This document shows, piece by piece, positions 6,357 to 15,300 of a stretch of 21,346 bases of DNA. The notes below the pieces were generated by a model. That model saw nothing but the letters and a program-made list of their open reading frames with translations, was not told the origin of the DNA and searched no databases. This DNA comes from a virus: positions 1 through 21,346 of the IMG/VR virus record IMGVR_UViG_3300032217_000375; one strand, 5' to 3'. Positions within the stretch are counted from its first letter, which is position 1, and each line of letters opens with the position of its first letter. The position numbers and the translations under genes are program-made.

Positions 6357-6767
6357 TTAGATACTTGCGTCAGCCATTTCGCACGCAGTGCATGTCTTGG
6401 CATAGATACTGAACGTCATGTTGCACCAGTTACAGATACGTTCAACTGGAAGCAACTCCAGGTCACGATCATCGTAACGATCTTCCATGAACACGACTGG
6501 CTCGACGAACTCACGACGGACTACGATATTACCTTCGTCATCTCTGCGACCACTAGGGTCGCGGGTCTCTGACGAGATCCAGTCATGACCGCTTGGTTGG
6601 ATGAGGTCACACTGGTAGATATGGGACAACTTACCTGCCACGACCTCGTCGTGGTCGCGGTTGTAGGCCGCGGCTTGTTCTTGTTCAGCGGGCTCAAGGT
6701 CGAGGATGTCTATGATGAATGCTTCGTACTGCGACCATGAGTACTCGTTGATTCCGTTGCTTGCCAT
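6357..6767 (-). CDS. 136-residue protein with C-terminal CxxC/CxxC zinc ribbon
   Basis: Unrecognised first gene of the left arm. Residues 1-45 are helical and acidic, the middle is charged (DPSGRRDDEGN near 70-80), and the C-terminus has CNWC (112-115) and CTAC (126-129), a short zinc ribbon. The ribosome site is weak (GAGAATAG before ATG). As the gene next to the divergent hub it would be transcribed first, which suits a regulatory or host-takeover role, but no motif says so. Its G+C and codon use look slightly higher than those of the downstream amidoligase by eye. Confidence 0.65.
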   Translation of the reverse strand: MASNGINEYSWSQYEAFIIDILDLEPAEQEQAAAYNRDHDEVVAGKLSHIYQCDLIQPSGHDWISSETRDPSGRRDDEGNIVVRREFVEPVVFMEDRYDDRDLELLPVERICNWCNMTFSIYAKTCTACEMADASI

Positions 6768-6841
6768 GCTATTCTCATTTCTGTTTGTATGTCCACCGAC
6801 TTGGTAAACGCCAATATCGATACTCCTAAGTCATACCCCGA

Positions 6842-6948
6842 GGCCGAAGGCCGTCTGAGCGAAGCGAGGGAGGGGGCAGGCATGGCGCGAAGCGACAGGC
6901 AAGGACGCGGGGTTTACCCTGCGGACACTGGAGTTTGCGAAGCAAACT
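6842..6948. repeat. Cluster of GAA-triloop mini-hairpins, three with GCGAAGC
   Basis: GGCCGAAGGCC is at 6842-6852. GCGAAGC, a heptamer known to form an exceptionally stable single-strand DNA mini-hairpin, is at 6859-6865, 6887-6893 (inside CGCGAAGCG) and 6937-6943. The last is extended to AGTTTGC/GCAAACT at 6932-6948. All four have the same GAA loop. Confidence 0.7.
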
Positions 6949-6983
6949 TGACGACGGAGTACGATGAAGGCGCCGTAGGAGGA

Positions 6984-7037
6984 CAGACAGATACGGAACG
7001 TCTACCACGCTTTAGCGTGCAGACGGCCATCTGTCTG
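6984..7037. repeat. Three-tier cruciform-like hairpin
   Basis: CAGACAGAT (6984-6992) pairs with ATCTGTCTG (7029-7037). Inside, CGTCT (6999-7003) pairs with AGACG (7021-7025), and CACGC/GCGTG (7006-7019) closes on a TTTA loop. The nested perfect stems suggest selected structure in RNA or single-stranded DNA. Confidence 0.6.
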
Positions 7038-7106
7038 AACAGGAGGGGCGTGGCGTATCGGAGCGAGGAGGCCTTTAGAGCCGAACGAGCCCCCATACGA
7101 CAGCGA

Positions 7107-7361
7107 GCCTAACAGGCGAGCCGTGCGCCAGACGCTGGGTACAGCGACAGCGACGTGATCCGACCATTGGTGCGATCTGCACTGACCACCGCTCAGCCCC
7201 TGAGCACAGACTTCCCCTGAAAGGGGAAAGAGATTTTAATTCTTTGCTTTAGCAAAGGAAGATATTTATGTAGTCAGCGCCCCGGAGCCAGTGTGCTGGC
7301 GGAGAGGCGACCGTAACAGTGACGCAGACATATAGTACAGACAGAGCAGTCAGGCTCTGAC
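7107..7361. repeat. Run of seven further perfect stem-loops
   Basis: GCCTAACAGGC (7107-7117), GTGCGATCTGCAC (7170-7182), GCTCAGCCCCTGAGC (7191-7205), TTCCCCTGAAAGGGGAA with a GAA loop (7212-7228), CTTTGCTTTAGCAAAG with a TTTA loop (7242-7257), GCCAGTGTGCTGGC (7287-7300) and GTCAGGCTCTGAC (7349-7361). Stems are 4-7 bp with short loops. Confidence 0.6.
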
Positions 7362-7444
7362 CCGGTGGTTATTAAACTAGCCGTTGTTAGTATGTTGTAT
7401 CTCCCATATTATATTTCCCTGGGTATACAGGTTCCCTTGCCCTA

Positions 7445-7464
7445 GTATGTCCTGGTATGTCCTG
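7445..7464 (+). repeat. Tandem 10-bp direct repeat GTATGTCCTG x2
   Basis: Two perfect head-to-tail copies, 7445-7454 and 7455-7464, about one helical turn apart, lie 47 bases upstream of the promoter-like -35. This suits two adjacent protein-binding sites (activator, repressor or iteron). Confidence 0.5.
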
Positions 7465-7473
7465 ATTTCTGAA

Positions 7474-7493
7474 GAACTATTAAAAAATAGTTC
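7474..7493. repeat. 8-bp palindromic hairpin GAACTATT/AATAGTTC
   Basis: Perfect arms at 7474-7481 and 7486-7493 surround AAAA. It lies between the tandem repeat and the -35 box. An AT-rich operator-like inverted repeat is the simplest reading; no U-tract follows, so a terminator is unlikely. Confidence 0.45.
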
Positions 7494-7510
7494 GGAAGAA
7501 AGTGTTCGTT

Positions 7511-7540
7511 TTGACTGTTTGAACGGATTAATACTATATA
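7511..7540 (+). promoter_or_regulatory. Sigma70-like promoter for the late operon
   Basis: TTGACT (7511-7516) and TATATA (7535-7540) with an 18-base spacer lie about 125 bases upstream of TerL. The match is 5/6 and 4/6. It is the best promoter-like pair I can find in the hub and points toward the virion genes. Confidence 0.45.
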
Positions 7541-7618
7541 GAGCAGTAAACGGAATACGCAGTATTCGCAGGCTTTTATATAGCCTGCTCATACTGCTAC
7601 AGACTGCAGTTCAAACAG
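7515..7618 (+). promoter_or_regulatory. Nested inverted repeats around the late promoter and leader
   Basis: CTGTTTGAAC (7515-7524, overlapping the -35) is perfectly inverted as GTTCAAACAG at 7609-7618. Between them 7559-7597 forms a 7-bp plus 7-bp stem (GCAGTAT, then GCAGGCT, with their complements) interrupted by a TC/TC mismatch. The structure would lie in the 5' leader of the late transcript. Confidence 0.5.
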
Positions 7619-7666
7619 ACTGAGAAGGACGGTAAAAGTCTGCCTAAGAGACGATAGGTAGGTTCA

Positions 7667-9577
7667 ATGGCATCCCAAGGTAGAGGTCCCGGCTTCGGCA
7701 AAGGGGAGGCGCACTTCAAGGTTAAGGCGCTCAACGAGGCAAAGGCTAAGGTTCTCGACCTAGTTGCCAACGGAGCAACCACCCACCAAGCGGCAGCCGC
7801 AGTGGGAAAGAAGCCAGATACTATCCGTCAGTGGTTACTGCGTGACTCGGACTTTGCTACAGCGTTAGCGGAGGCAAAGGATCGAGGTGAGGCAACTTCG
7901 TTGTCGAGCATCGGTAAAGATAAACACGATCTCGAGTTCTCAGAGTTTTCTAAAATTTTTCTTAACCAGACAGTCTTCCCTCACCATCAAGACTGGATCG
8001 ACCTTCTCGAGGGTAGAGAGCCTTCCTATCTCCACCCCTCTATCATCTACGAGCCAGCCGAACGACACAGGCTCCTAGTTAACGTTCCGCCGGAACATGC
8101 GAAGTCTACGGTTGTAACCGTAAACTATTCGACGTACCGTATCGCTCTTGACCCCAACGTTCGGATCATCGTGGTCTCGAAGACCCTAGTCAAAGCACGC
8201 GAGTTCGTGTATTCAATCAAGCAGCGTCTTTCCCACCCCCGTTGGCTCAAACTGCAGAACGCCTACGGACCAGAAGGTGGATGGAAAGAAGACGCGGACA
8301 CTTGGAAAACTGACACGGTTTATCTCGGGGGCGATGCGCGTAACTCCAGCGAAAAAGACCCAACCATTCAGGCTCTCGGCATGGGTGGTCAGATCTACGG
8401 CGCACGTGCAGATCTGATCATCCTTGACGACTGTATTACCACTGCCAATGCCCATGAGTGGGAAAAGCAGATGAACTGGCTTCAGAAGGAAGTTATTACC
8501 CGTCTAGGTAAGAACGGTAAGTTACTCGTAGTAGGAACTCGAATCGCAGCCAATGATCTCTATAAAGAAATTCGTAATCCAAAACATTGGTCTGGCGGTC
8601 GTAGCCCTTTCACTTACATGGGTATGCCGGCTGTATTGGAATTTGCTGAAGATCCCAAAGATTGGAAAACGCTCTGGCCAAAGTCAGACGTTGCATGGGA
8701 CGGCGACGATGACATCCTCCCAGACGAAGACGGCTTCTTCCCCAAGTGGGACGGGTCAACCCTCTTCAAGCGTCGTAGCGAGGTTACTCCTAGCACGTGG
8801 GCTCTTGTCTACCAACAAGAAGACATCCAAGAAGATTCAACCTTCCCGCCAGTCTTGGTACAGGGATCAACAAACGGGATGCGAAGAGTCGGACCTCTAA
8901 AGCCTGGCGCTCTCGGTCATCCTAATCAAGTTGAGCCTTACACCATTCTTGGTGTGGACCCTGCGACTGCAGGTAAAGCAGCATTCGTTATGACTTCGTA
9001 CAATCGAGCAGATGGCAAGATCTATGTTCTTGACTGCTTGAATATGACTGAGCCTAACTATCAGAAGATCATTAACGCCATTAAAGAGTTTGTCGAGAAG
9101 TATCGACCTCAAGAAGTGCGCGTAGAAATCAACGCATTCCAGAAAGCATTTGAATTAGATGACGACTTACGAAACTGGCTTGCTGGACGCGGCGTACGGT
9201 TTAGTGCAAACTTTACAGGCAAAAACAAGTGGGACTCTAACCTCGGAGTTGCCTCCATGTCTAGCCTCTTTGGAACTCTTCGAGACGACAAGCACCAAAA
9301 GAACAACCTGATCGAGATTCCAAGCAGTGAAGGCAGTGAAGGTATCAAGGCTCTAGTGCAGCAATTGCTGACGTGGAGACCTGACACCAAAGGTGCTACC
9401 GACTGCGTTATGGCTTTATGGTTCACAGTCATTCGTGCACGTGAACTGATTCAAAAAAATACGAACGTTACTCCATATCTCAACAACCGCTGGGCTACTA
9501 GAGCACAGATGGAGTCGCGTTACTCAATTAATCTCGACGATGCTTTCGCGGAGCAGTGGACCGAGACCTACGGATAG
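7667..9577 (+). CDS. terL: Terminase large subunit with N-terminal helix-turn-helix
   Basis: Packaging motor of 636 residues: it cuts concatemeric DNA and pumps it through the portal using ATP. Residues about 24-60 (KAKVLDLVANGATTHQAAAAVG, then KPDTIRQWLLRD) form a helix-turn-helix of the kind usually found in small terminases. The ATPase has a Walker A variant VPPEHAKST (140-148), Walker B IILDD (251-255) and coupling motif VVGTR (288-292). The RNase H-like nuclease has D431 (GVDPATAG), E488 (RVEINAF) and D579 (ATDCVMALWF). No separate small terminase is visible nearby, so DNA recognition may be partly built in. The ribosome site is only modest (TAGGTAGG). It opens the rightward operon directly after the hairpin hub. 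Confidence 0.95.
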   Translation: MASQGRGPGFGKGEAHFKVKALNEAKAKVLDLVANGATTHQAAAAVGKKPDTIRQWLLRDSDFATALAEAKDRGEATSLSSIGKDKHDLEFSEFSKIFLNQTVFPHHQDWIDLLEGREPSYLHPSIIYEPAERHRLLVNVPPEHAKSTVVTVNYSTYRIALDPNVRIIVVSKTLVKAREFVYSIKQRLSHPRWLKLQNAYGPEGGWKEDADTWKTDTVYLGGDARNSSEKDPTIQALGMGGQIYGARADLIILDDCITTANAHEWEKQMNWLQKEVITRLGKNGKLLVVGTRIAANDLYKEIRNPKHWSGGRSPFTYMGMPAVLEFAEDPKDWKTLWPKSDVAWDGDDDILPDEDGFFPKWDGSTLFKRRSEVTPSTWALVYQQEDIQEDSTFPPVLVQGSTNGMRRVGPLKPGALGHPNQVEPYTILGVDPATAGKAAFVMTSYNRADGKIYVLDCLNMTEPNYQKIINAIKEFVEKYRPQEVRVEINAFQKAFELDDDLRNWLAGRGVRFSANFTGKNKWDSNLGVASMSSLFGTLRDDKHQKNNLIEIPSSEGSEGIKALVQQLLTWRPDTKGATDCVMALWFTVIRARELIQKNTNVTPYLNNRWATRAQMESRYSINLDDAFAEQWTETYG

Positions 9578-9585
9578 GGAAACAA

Positions 9586-9834
9586 ATGCCTTGGAGAAAT
9601 GACGCTACACCTCGCAACACTGTAAAAGCAGGCAACCCACGCACTAGCGAACTTGCTGGTAAGGCTGGCGTATTGCACGGTGACCACATGGGTGGACACT
9701 CAGATGTTTCTAACCCACAAACAAAATTAACTCCTAATGATATAACTAATCGTACAAATGCAGCCAAAAAAATTATTGCTGCTCAGGACCCAAAAGTCAT
9801 TGCTACGATACGCAAAACATATAATATCAAGTAA
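9586..9834 (+). CDS. 82-residue unknown protein between terminase and portal
   Basis: The start at ATG 9586 has AGGGA seven bases upstream; a longer frame from 9556 overlaps TerL and has no such site. The product is basic and polar: MPWRNDATPRNTVKAGN, a His/Gly stretch (VLHGDHMGGHSD), then a helical C-terminus (ITNRTNAAKKIIAAQDPKVIATIRKTYNIK). It contains no cysteine. I recognise no family. Its place between TerL and portal suggests a packaging or head-completion accessory, by position only. Confidence 0.65.
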   Translation: MPWRNDATPRNTVKAGNPRTSELAGKAGVLHGDHMGGHSDVSNPQTKLTPNDITNRTNAAKKIIAAQDPKVIATIRKTYNIK

Positions 9835-9859
9835 TTTAACTTTTAACTAAAGGATTCCT

Positions 9860-11683
9860 ATGCTAAATATGCAGCAGATAGCCGCACGTGTTGCCACGTT
9901 GCGCTACCGCGCTACCTCTAGAGACATGCGTAATGGCGATGTCCAGATGGTACGTCAGGGCAAGATTAGTCAGGTCTACCCTAACTTCTTCCCTGATGGA
10001 ATTGATCAGAACGTAGTAGCAAACTTCATTGACATTGTCGCACGCGACCTTGCTGAGATGATTGCACCACTACCTGCGATCAATTGCTCTGCTGTAAATC
10101 AAACTTCAGACCGCGCTCGTACATTTGCTGACAAGCGCACACGTATTGCTGCCAACTATTTCCGTCATTCGGAACTAGAAGTTAACATGTTTAACGGTGC
10201 AGACATGTACGTAACCTATGGTTTCCTCCCGTTCATTATTGAATTGGATGAAGAAGCAAAGTTGCCGCGCATCAGATTAGAAAATCCTGTGGGAGCCTAT
10301 CCCGAGTTTGACCGCTATGGACGATGCACTGCCTTTGTTAAGCGTTACTCAATGACGCTAGGTGAACTGGTAGCCCAGTTCCCCGACTACGATCGTCAGA
10401 TCCTTGGCCCTGATGGGTACAAGCAAGACATGAATGGCATGATCGAAATGATCCGCTATTATGACAAGGATCAAAGCGTTCTTTACTTGCCATCTCGCAA
10501 CAACCTATTGTTGTCGCAGGCTAATAACCCACTCGGTAAGATGATGGTTGTTATTGCTAGACGTCCTGGTCCAGATGGTGAACTTCGTGGTCAGTTCGAC
10601 GACGTGCTCGGTATTCAGTTACTACGTAACCGATTTGCTTTGCTTGCTATGGAAGCAGCAGAGAAGTCCGTTCAAGCACCAATCGTTCTACCTAACGACG
10701 TTCAAGAGTTGCAACTTGGTGGAGATGCGGTTATCCGTACTGCAAACCCACAAGGTGTACGTCGCGTTGAACTAACACTACCGCAAGGCGCATTCACTGA
10801 GCAGCAATTGCTCAATGAAGAACTGCGCACAGGATCTCGTTATCCTGAAGCGCGTAGCGGAAACATGAAGGCATCCATTGTTACTGGTGCCGGTGTCGAA
10901 GCACTTATGGGTGCATTCGATTCACAGATCAAATCAGCACAAGCAATCTTCACCACTGCCCTCCGTGATGTTATCTCTCTTTGCTTCGAAGCAGATGAGA
11001 AGATCTTTAACGTTGAGAAGACAATCCGTGGTGTAGACGCTGGTTCTCCTTATGCTCTTTCATACACTCCAAGCAAGGACATCAAGGGTGACTACTCTGC
11101 TGATGTTCGCTATGGAATGCTTGCTGGTCTTAACCCAGCACAAGGTCTTATCTTTATGTTGCAGGCACTTGGTGGAAAGTTAATCTCCAAGGATCTTGCT
11201 ATGCGTGAACTTCCATTTAACGTCAACGTTACTATGGAACAAGAAAAGATTGAAACAGAAGACTTGCGCTCGTCGCTACTTGGAGCAATCCAAGCATCAG
11301 CACAAGCAATTCCGCAGATGGTTGTTCAGGGACAGGACCCATCTAAACTTGTATCGCAGATTGCCGAAGTTATTAAGCAACGGCAAAAAGGAAGAACACT
11401 CGAAGACATCATTGAAGAAGTGTTCACACCCGAGAATCCTCCTGCTGGTGCAGCACAAACGGTTGAGTCGCCCGTCTCGCAGATTCCCGGCTCTCCAGCA
11501 GGAGGCACTCCTGAAGGAGCAGCCCCTGGTCCAGTAGGACAAGGAGAACCTGTAGGTCCACCATTGCGTGGTCCAGGTGAAGTAACACAACGCCCAGAAC
11601 TACAAAGCATTCTTTCTAGCCTTAATGCGTCAGGCAAAGCAGGCGGAAGCGCTAGAACAGTAACTCGTCGAACAGTCGGATAG
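9860..11683 (+). CDS. Portal protein
   Basis: A 607-residue protein that would form the dodecameric ring at one capsid vertex through which DNA enters and leaves. The assignment rests on its position just after TerL, its length, and a portal-like N-terminal layout: helical start, PNFFPDGIDQNVVANFIDIVARDLAEMIAP (about 42-71), then a beta-rich middle with RLENPVGAYPEFDRYGR and RYYDKDQS near residue 195. Helices with EELRTGSRYPEARSG and GAGVEALMGAFDSQIKSAQ (about 320-365) look like the stem/crown region. The last about 70 residues are Pro/Gly-rich and low-complexity, as in some portal tails. It has three cysteines. AAAGGA precedes the ATG. A SPP1-type or podovirus-type portal would both fit. Confidence 0.8.
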   Translation: MLNMQQIAARVATLRYRATSRDMRNGDVQMVRQGKISQVYPNFFPDGIDQNVVANFIDIVARDLAEMIAPLPAINCSAVNQTSDRARTFADKRTRIAANYFRHSELEVNMFNGADMYVTYGFLPFIIELDEEAKLPRIRLENPVGAYPEFDRYGRCTAFVKRYSMTLGELVAQFPDYDRQILGPDGYKQDMNGMIEMIRYYDKDQSVLYLPSRNNLLLSQANNPLGKMMVVIARRPGPDGELRGQFDDVLGIQLLRNRFALLAMEAAEKSVQAPIVLPNDVQELQLGGDAVIRTANPQGVRRVELTLPQGAFTEQQLLNEELRTGSRYPEARSGNMKASIVTGAGVEALMGAFDSQIKSAQAIFTTALRDVISLCFEADEKIFNVEKTIRGVDAGSPYALSYTPSKDIKGDYSADVRYGMLAGLNPAQGLIFMLQALGGKLISKDLAMRELPFNVNVTMEQEKIETEDLRSSLLGAIQASAQAIPQMVVQGQDPSKLVSQIAEVIKQRQKGRTLEDIIEEVFTPENPPAGAAQTVESPVSQIPGSPAGGTPEGAAPGPVGQGEPVGPPLRGPGEVTQRPELQSILSSLNASGKAGGSARTVTRRTVG

Positions 11684-11691
11684 GAATCATC

Positions 11692-11937
11692 ATGGCAACT
11701 CCTCGCAAAAAGCCAGTGCGTAAGGTAGCAACTGTCAAAGATGATTCATATTCAGAACTAGAGATGTACTGCATTTGGTTACATGAGTACTACAACGCTT
11801 TGCTTAGAGCAGGTTTTAAAAGCGATTTAGCACTTACATTTACAATTGATAAAGGTTCTTACCCAGCATGGGTTCAGTACCGCACACCATCACTTGGTGA
11901 GATCGTTGACTTTATGGAAGATGAGGATGAGGACTAA
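11692..11937 (+). CDS. 81-residue unknown acidic protein
   Basis: Short protein with a basic N-terminus (RKKPVRKV), a helical aromatic middle (YSELEMYCIWLHEYYNALLRAGF), a beta hairpin and a very acidic end (DFMEDEDED). It follows the portal by eight bases with AGGA upstream and overlaps the next gene as TAATG. The small size, charge split and neighbours suggest a head-assembly accessory, but I recognise no family. Confidence 0.65.
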   Translation: MATPRKKPVRKVATVKDDSYSELEMYCIWLHEYYNALLRAGFKSDLALTFTIDKGSYPAWVQYRTPSLGEIVDFMEDEDED

Positions 11938-12374
11938 TGGCAAATCAAGTAGGCGGATACCGCCAGCCAAATAACCCTGCACCTGTCTCAGGTCCTGGTG
12001 CAATGTCACAACGCACCGATGGTGGAGCAACAGAAGGTATGTCTGCTCCTATGCAAACACAGGCTCCTAAGTACATGCCCGGTCTTGGGTATGGAAAGGG
12101 TGGAGAGAACATGGCTAACCAAGAGGCAGAGCCTCTAGCGGGTAACCCTGTTGCACCAATGACTCCTCCTGCAGTGCCTCTATCTGCCCCTACACAGCGT
12201 CCTGAAGAGCCTATTACTGCTGGCGTGGACTTTGGTCCTGGCCCAGGATCAGAGGCCGTACAGATTCCTAACATGGCTGTCTCTGCTTCACACACTATTC
12301 GTACTATTGCGCAAAATGACCCGACTGGACAGGCTGATCTACTCTACCGAGTATTACAAGACCGAGGTTTCTAG
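11937..12374 (+). CDS. 145-residue Pro/Gly-rich unknown protein
   Basis: The first about 105 residues are low-complexity (Pro, Gly, Ala, Gln, with QRTDGG, PGLGYGKGG, PMTPPAVPL) and probably disordered. The last 35 (VQIPNMAVSASHTIRTIAQNDPTGQADLLYRVLQDRGF) look folded and helical. This resembles a flexible linker with one docking helix, for example a minor virion or assembly protein. Start and stop overlap both neighbours by one base (TAATG, TAGTG), so it is translated with the giant gene. It has no cysteine. Function unknown. Confidence 0.65.
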   Translation: MANQVGGYRQPNNPAPVSGPGAMSQRTDGGATEGMSAPMQTQAPKYMPGLGYGKGGENMANQEAEPLAGNPVAPMTPPAVPLSAPTQRPEEPITAGVDFGPGPGSEAVQIPNMAVSASHTIRTIAQNDPTGQADLLYRVLQDRGF

Positions 12375-15300
12375 TGCCATTAAACCTTCCAACTCCTGGT
12401 CCTATTGGTGGTCTTGATCCCAACGTAGCGCTACATACACCAGCCCTTTACGCTGCTGCAGCAAATATGAACTTGCAGACACCACAGAAGAACCAACTTA
12501 ATCAGATTTCTTCAACCATTGGGTTGAACAAGCAATTGAGTGGTCTATCTACTGAGGCTGCACAAGCACAGTTCCATGCACTAGATCCAAACGTGCAGAC
12601 ACAACTTAAGGCTTTGTATGGCGATGCTCCATACATGAAGGCACAACAGAAGAACATTGTTTACCGTGCTATTGGTGACGTTACTGGTGCAGTACTAGGA
12701 CCATTCAAATGGGCCTTCAAGACTGTAGTCAATGACTATAACCGTATCTTGCCTGTTAATGCACCGTATCTTTATGCGCGTGAAGTGCAACAGGGCGCTA
12801 ATCCTTTTGCTTTCAGCACCATTCGTAACGCTTGGAACGGTAAGAACGTCTACGATATGGGTTCACTTGCTTCTCTTCGTAAGCAATACGGTGATACCGA
12901 TACCTATGTAGCAATGAAGTTGCTAGAAGGACAGAAGCCAGGTCAGATTGTTGACTCATACGGCGGGGTCAATAGCGAAATTATTGCTTCTATCACCAAG
13001 ATGTTTAACGACCCTAAGAACTTCCAGAACATGTTGGATCAATTCAAGGGTGCTCAAGTATCTGTTGGTCGTGATGCTGGTCGTATGCTTTTCAATCACC
13101 AGCCAGCAGACAACAAAGTTTACTCAAGCACAGGCTGGCACTTTGTTACAGGTGCTATTGATGCTGTAGCGCAGATTGTTTCTGACCCATTAACGTGGAT
13201 CACCGGCGGTACATCTAAGGCTGTAACCCGTGCTGATCGTCTGGGTGAGTTGCTTGCTAAAGATCCAAGTGCTGCTAACGTACAGAAGGTCTTCATGGAC
13301 AAGGGCCGCTTTGGTGGCATGAGTCCTTACGAAACTTGGGACAAAGTTGCTGGTCCTATCATTGAGCGTCTTGATACTGCTACTAAGGCTGGCGACAGAG
13401 CAGGCATCATTAGTGCTAAGAATGAGATTTCAAAAGTTATGCCTTCGTTGCGTAACGATGCAATGATTGAGATGCTCCGTAAGGAGAAAGTCTTTAACGG
13501 TGATGCAGCAATCAAGTTGTTCAGCGATGCTGAACCAATGCTTGAACTTATGGCTGGCCGCGTAGACGGCGCTACATTCTTCCGTTCTGGTATCCCCATT
13601 GCTACTCGCAGCCGTGGTCTTAACTCAAGAGTTAATGATCTTGTAGGCAGAGCGCTTAACGGAACTGCTACTGAAGAAGAAATGACTACTGGCTTTAGCA
13701 AACTTATGAGCGACATTGCTCACTCTAACGTAGCAAAGTCACCAGAGGCAGTCGTACAAAGCGAAGCACTTGCTGCTGAGACAGCAAAACTTTATTCTTT
13801 AAGTAAGAAAATTGGTCGTTTAACTGCACGATTCCCTGGCACTGAGGCAATTGGCGTTATGGATGGCAACGTAGACCAGAGTCTAAACGCTGTTCGCAAT
13901 CTTGCTCGCACTATCTACTCTAAATCTTTTGCTGACTACTTTGCTGAAGGTTTCAAGGCCTCTAACCCTGCAGACCGTGTGGTACTTCTTCGTGGTCTTT
14001 ACGTTCAGATCATGCACAACATGGGTCTTCACGGAACTGAAGAAGGCATCAAGTTGATGAATGAAATCCTTACTTCTAAATTTGGTGACAAGATTGGTTT
14101 TGCCAACAAGAAAGAAATCTACGTACCAGATCAGCACTTCACTGACATCCGTACTAAAGGTCCTGCATTTGAGAAGTCAACCAAAGAAGAAAATGGTTTG
14201 TTTAAGTACAACCATGAAGGCACTATTCATAACTTCAATGCTAAACCAGTAATTGGTAATTTGCCTTGGGGTCAACTGACAGACTATGCCTTTGCGATGA
14301 CACGCAAGCAAGGTCTGCGTGATGCTATCCATTCTACACAAGGCATTACCGCTCGTAAGTTTGCACGTGGCATGACTAACCAATGGTCTACAGCAACGCT
14401 TTTCCCACGCTTGGGTATCCGTTCTGCCATTGATGAAGCGTTCTTTTATAGCATGATGGCTCCAGGCGAAGACATGATGCGCTACTTCCTTGGACGCAAA
14501 CTCAACAAAGCCTCTATGGTTTTGCGCGGAACTGATACACAGATCCCACCAATTAAGCGTGCGATCCTTAATTGGCTAGACAAGAACCCTGCAAAGGCTC
14601 TCCAAGATTCAGATCGCATTAAAGACGTTACTCTTCCTAATGGTGAAGAAGTCAAGATGTGGGAAGACAAGGTTAATGTTGCTGAAAACGCCAACAACTT
14701 CCTAGAAGCAATCCTTCCTAAAGGCCGTGCAGTTGTTGATGAGGCTGGTAAAAAGACCTACCCACGTCAAGAGCGACTCATGGATTATATGAAGCAATTC
14801 TTTGTGCACACAGACGGCGTTGGTAACAACGCTATTGTAAATTCTGCCATTGGTAAGAGCACACTTGATGAAGGCAAAAGCGGCGGAGATCTTGCTGCGG
14901 AAATCTTTAACAAGTCTCACCTTACGCAGGCGTTTAAAGAAGAGAAGTTCTACCCTACTGGCGATTACGCCATTAAAGATGTAGAAGATATGAGCCCAGC
15001 AATGGTTGCTATGGCTCACTACAAGAACTGGTTCATGCGTTTTACACGCAATGCCAAGAACTTTGGCACAAAGTTTGATACATACTTCAACCCTGCTGAA
15101 ATTTTTATGAAGCATGGTGCTCTTATTGAGCATGGTTCCTTTGGTAAGGCTGTTGACGAAGCCCTTTCAAAAGTGGGTGTAAAAGCCACTGGCGAAGATT
15201 TAAAGGTTGTTGATGAAAAAGTTCTTAACAACTTCTTAACTGATTCACAACAAAGCGTTAAAGACATTGAGAACAACCTCAGCCCGGCACAATCTGCTCT

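Larger units (their letters stand above)
6768..7666. other. Non-coding divergent hub packed with small hairpins
   Basis: About 900 bases separate the leftward early genes from the rightward terminase. Frames here are short, start poorly and run through hairpin sequence, so I call no gene. The left part (6840-7330) is GC-rich, the right part (7370-7600) AT-rich. It contains at least a dozen perfect small stem-loops, a 10-bp tandem repeat and one promoter-like pair. Candidate functions are a replication origin, a terminase recognition site (it directly precedes TerL), a control region for both arms, or a large structured RNA. I see no tRNA. Confidence 0.6.

Noticed and set aside
6789-7112. 107-residue plus-strand frame in the hub
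   Set aside because: It has no ribosome site, odd composition, and its codons coincide with the mini-hairpins. GC-rich hairpin DNA opens such frames by chance.
7080-7330. tRNA or tmRNA in the hub
   Set aside because: No T-loop consensus and no four-arm cloverleaf could be drawn from the stems there.
7405-7430. Minus-strand TATAAT as early promoter
   Set aside because: The -10 is perfect on the minus strand, but no -35-like hexamer is at the right distance and the leader would be over 600 bases.
7384-7623. 79-residue plus-strand frame over the promoter region
   Set aside because: It spans the promoter, tandem repeat and inverted repeats, and has no ribosome site or recognisable sequence.
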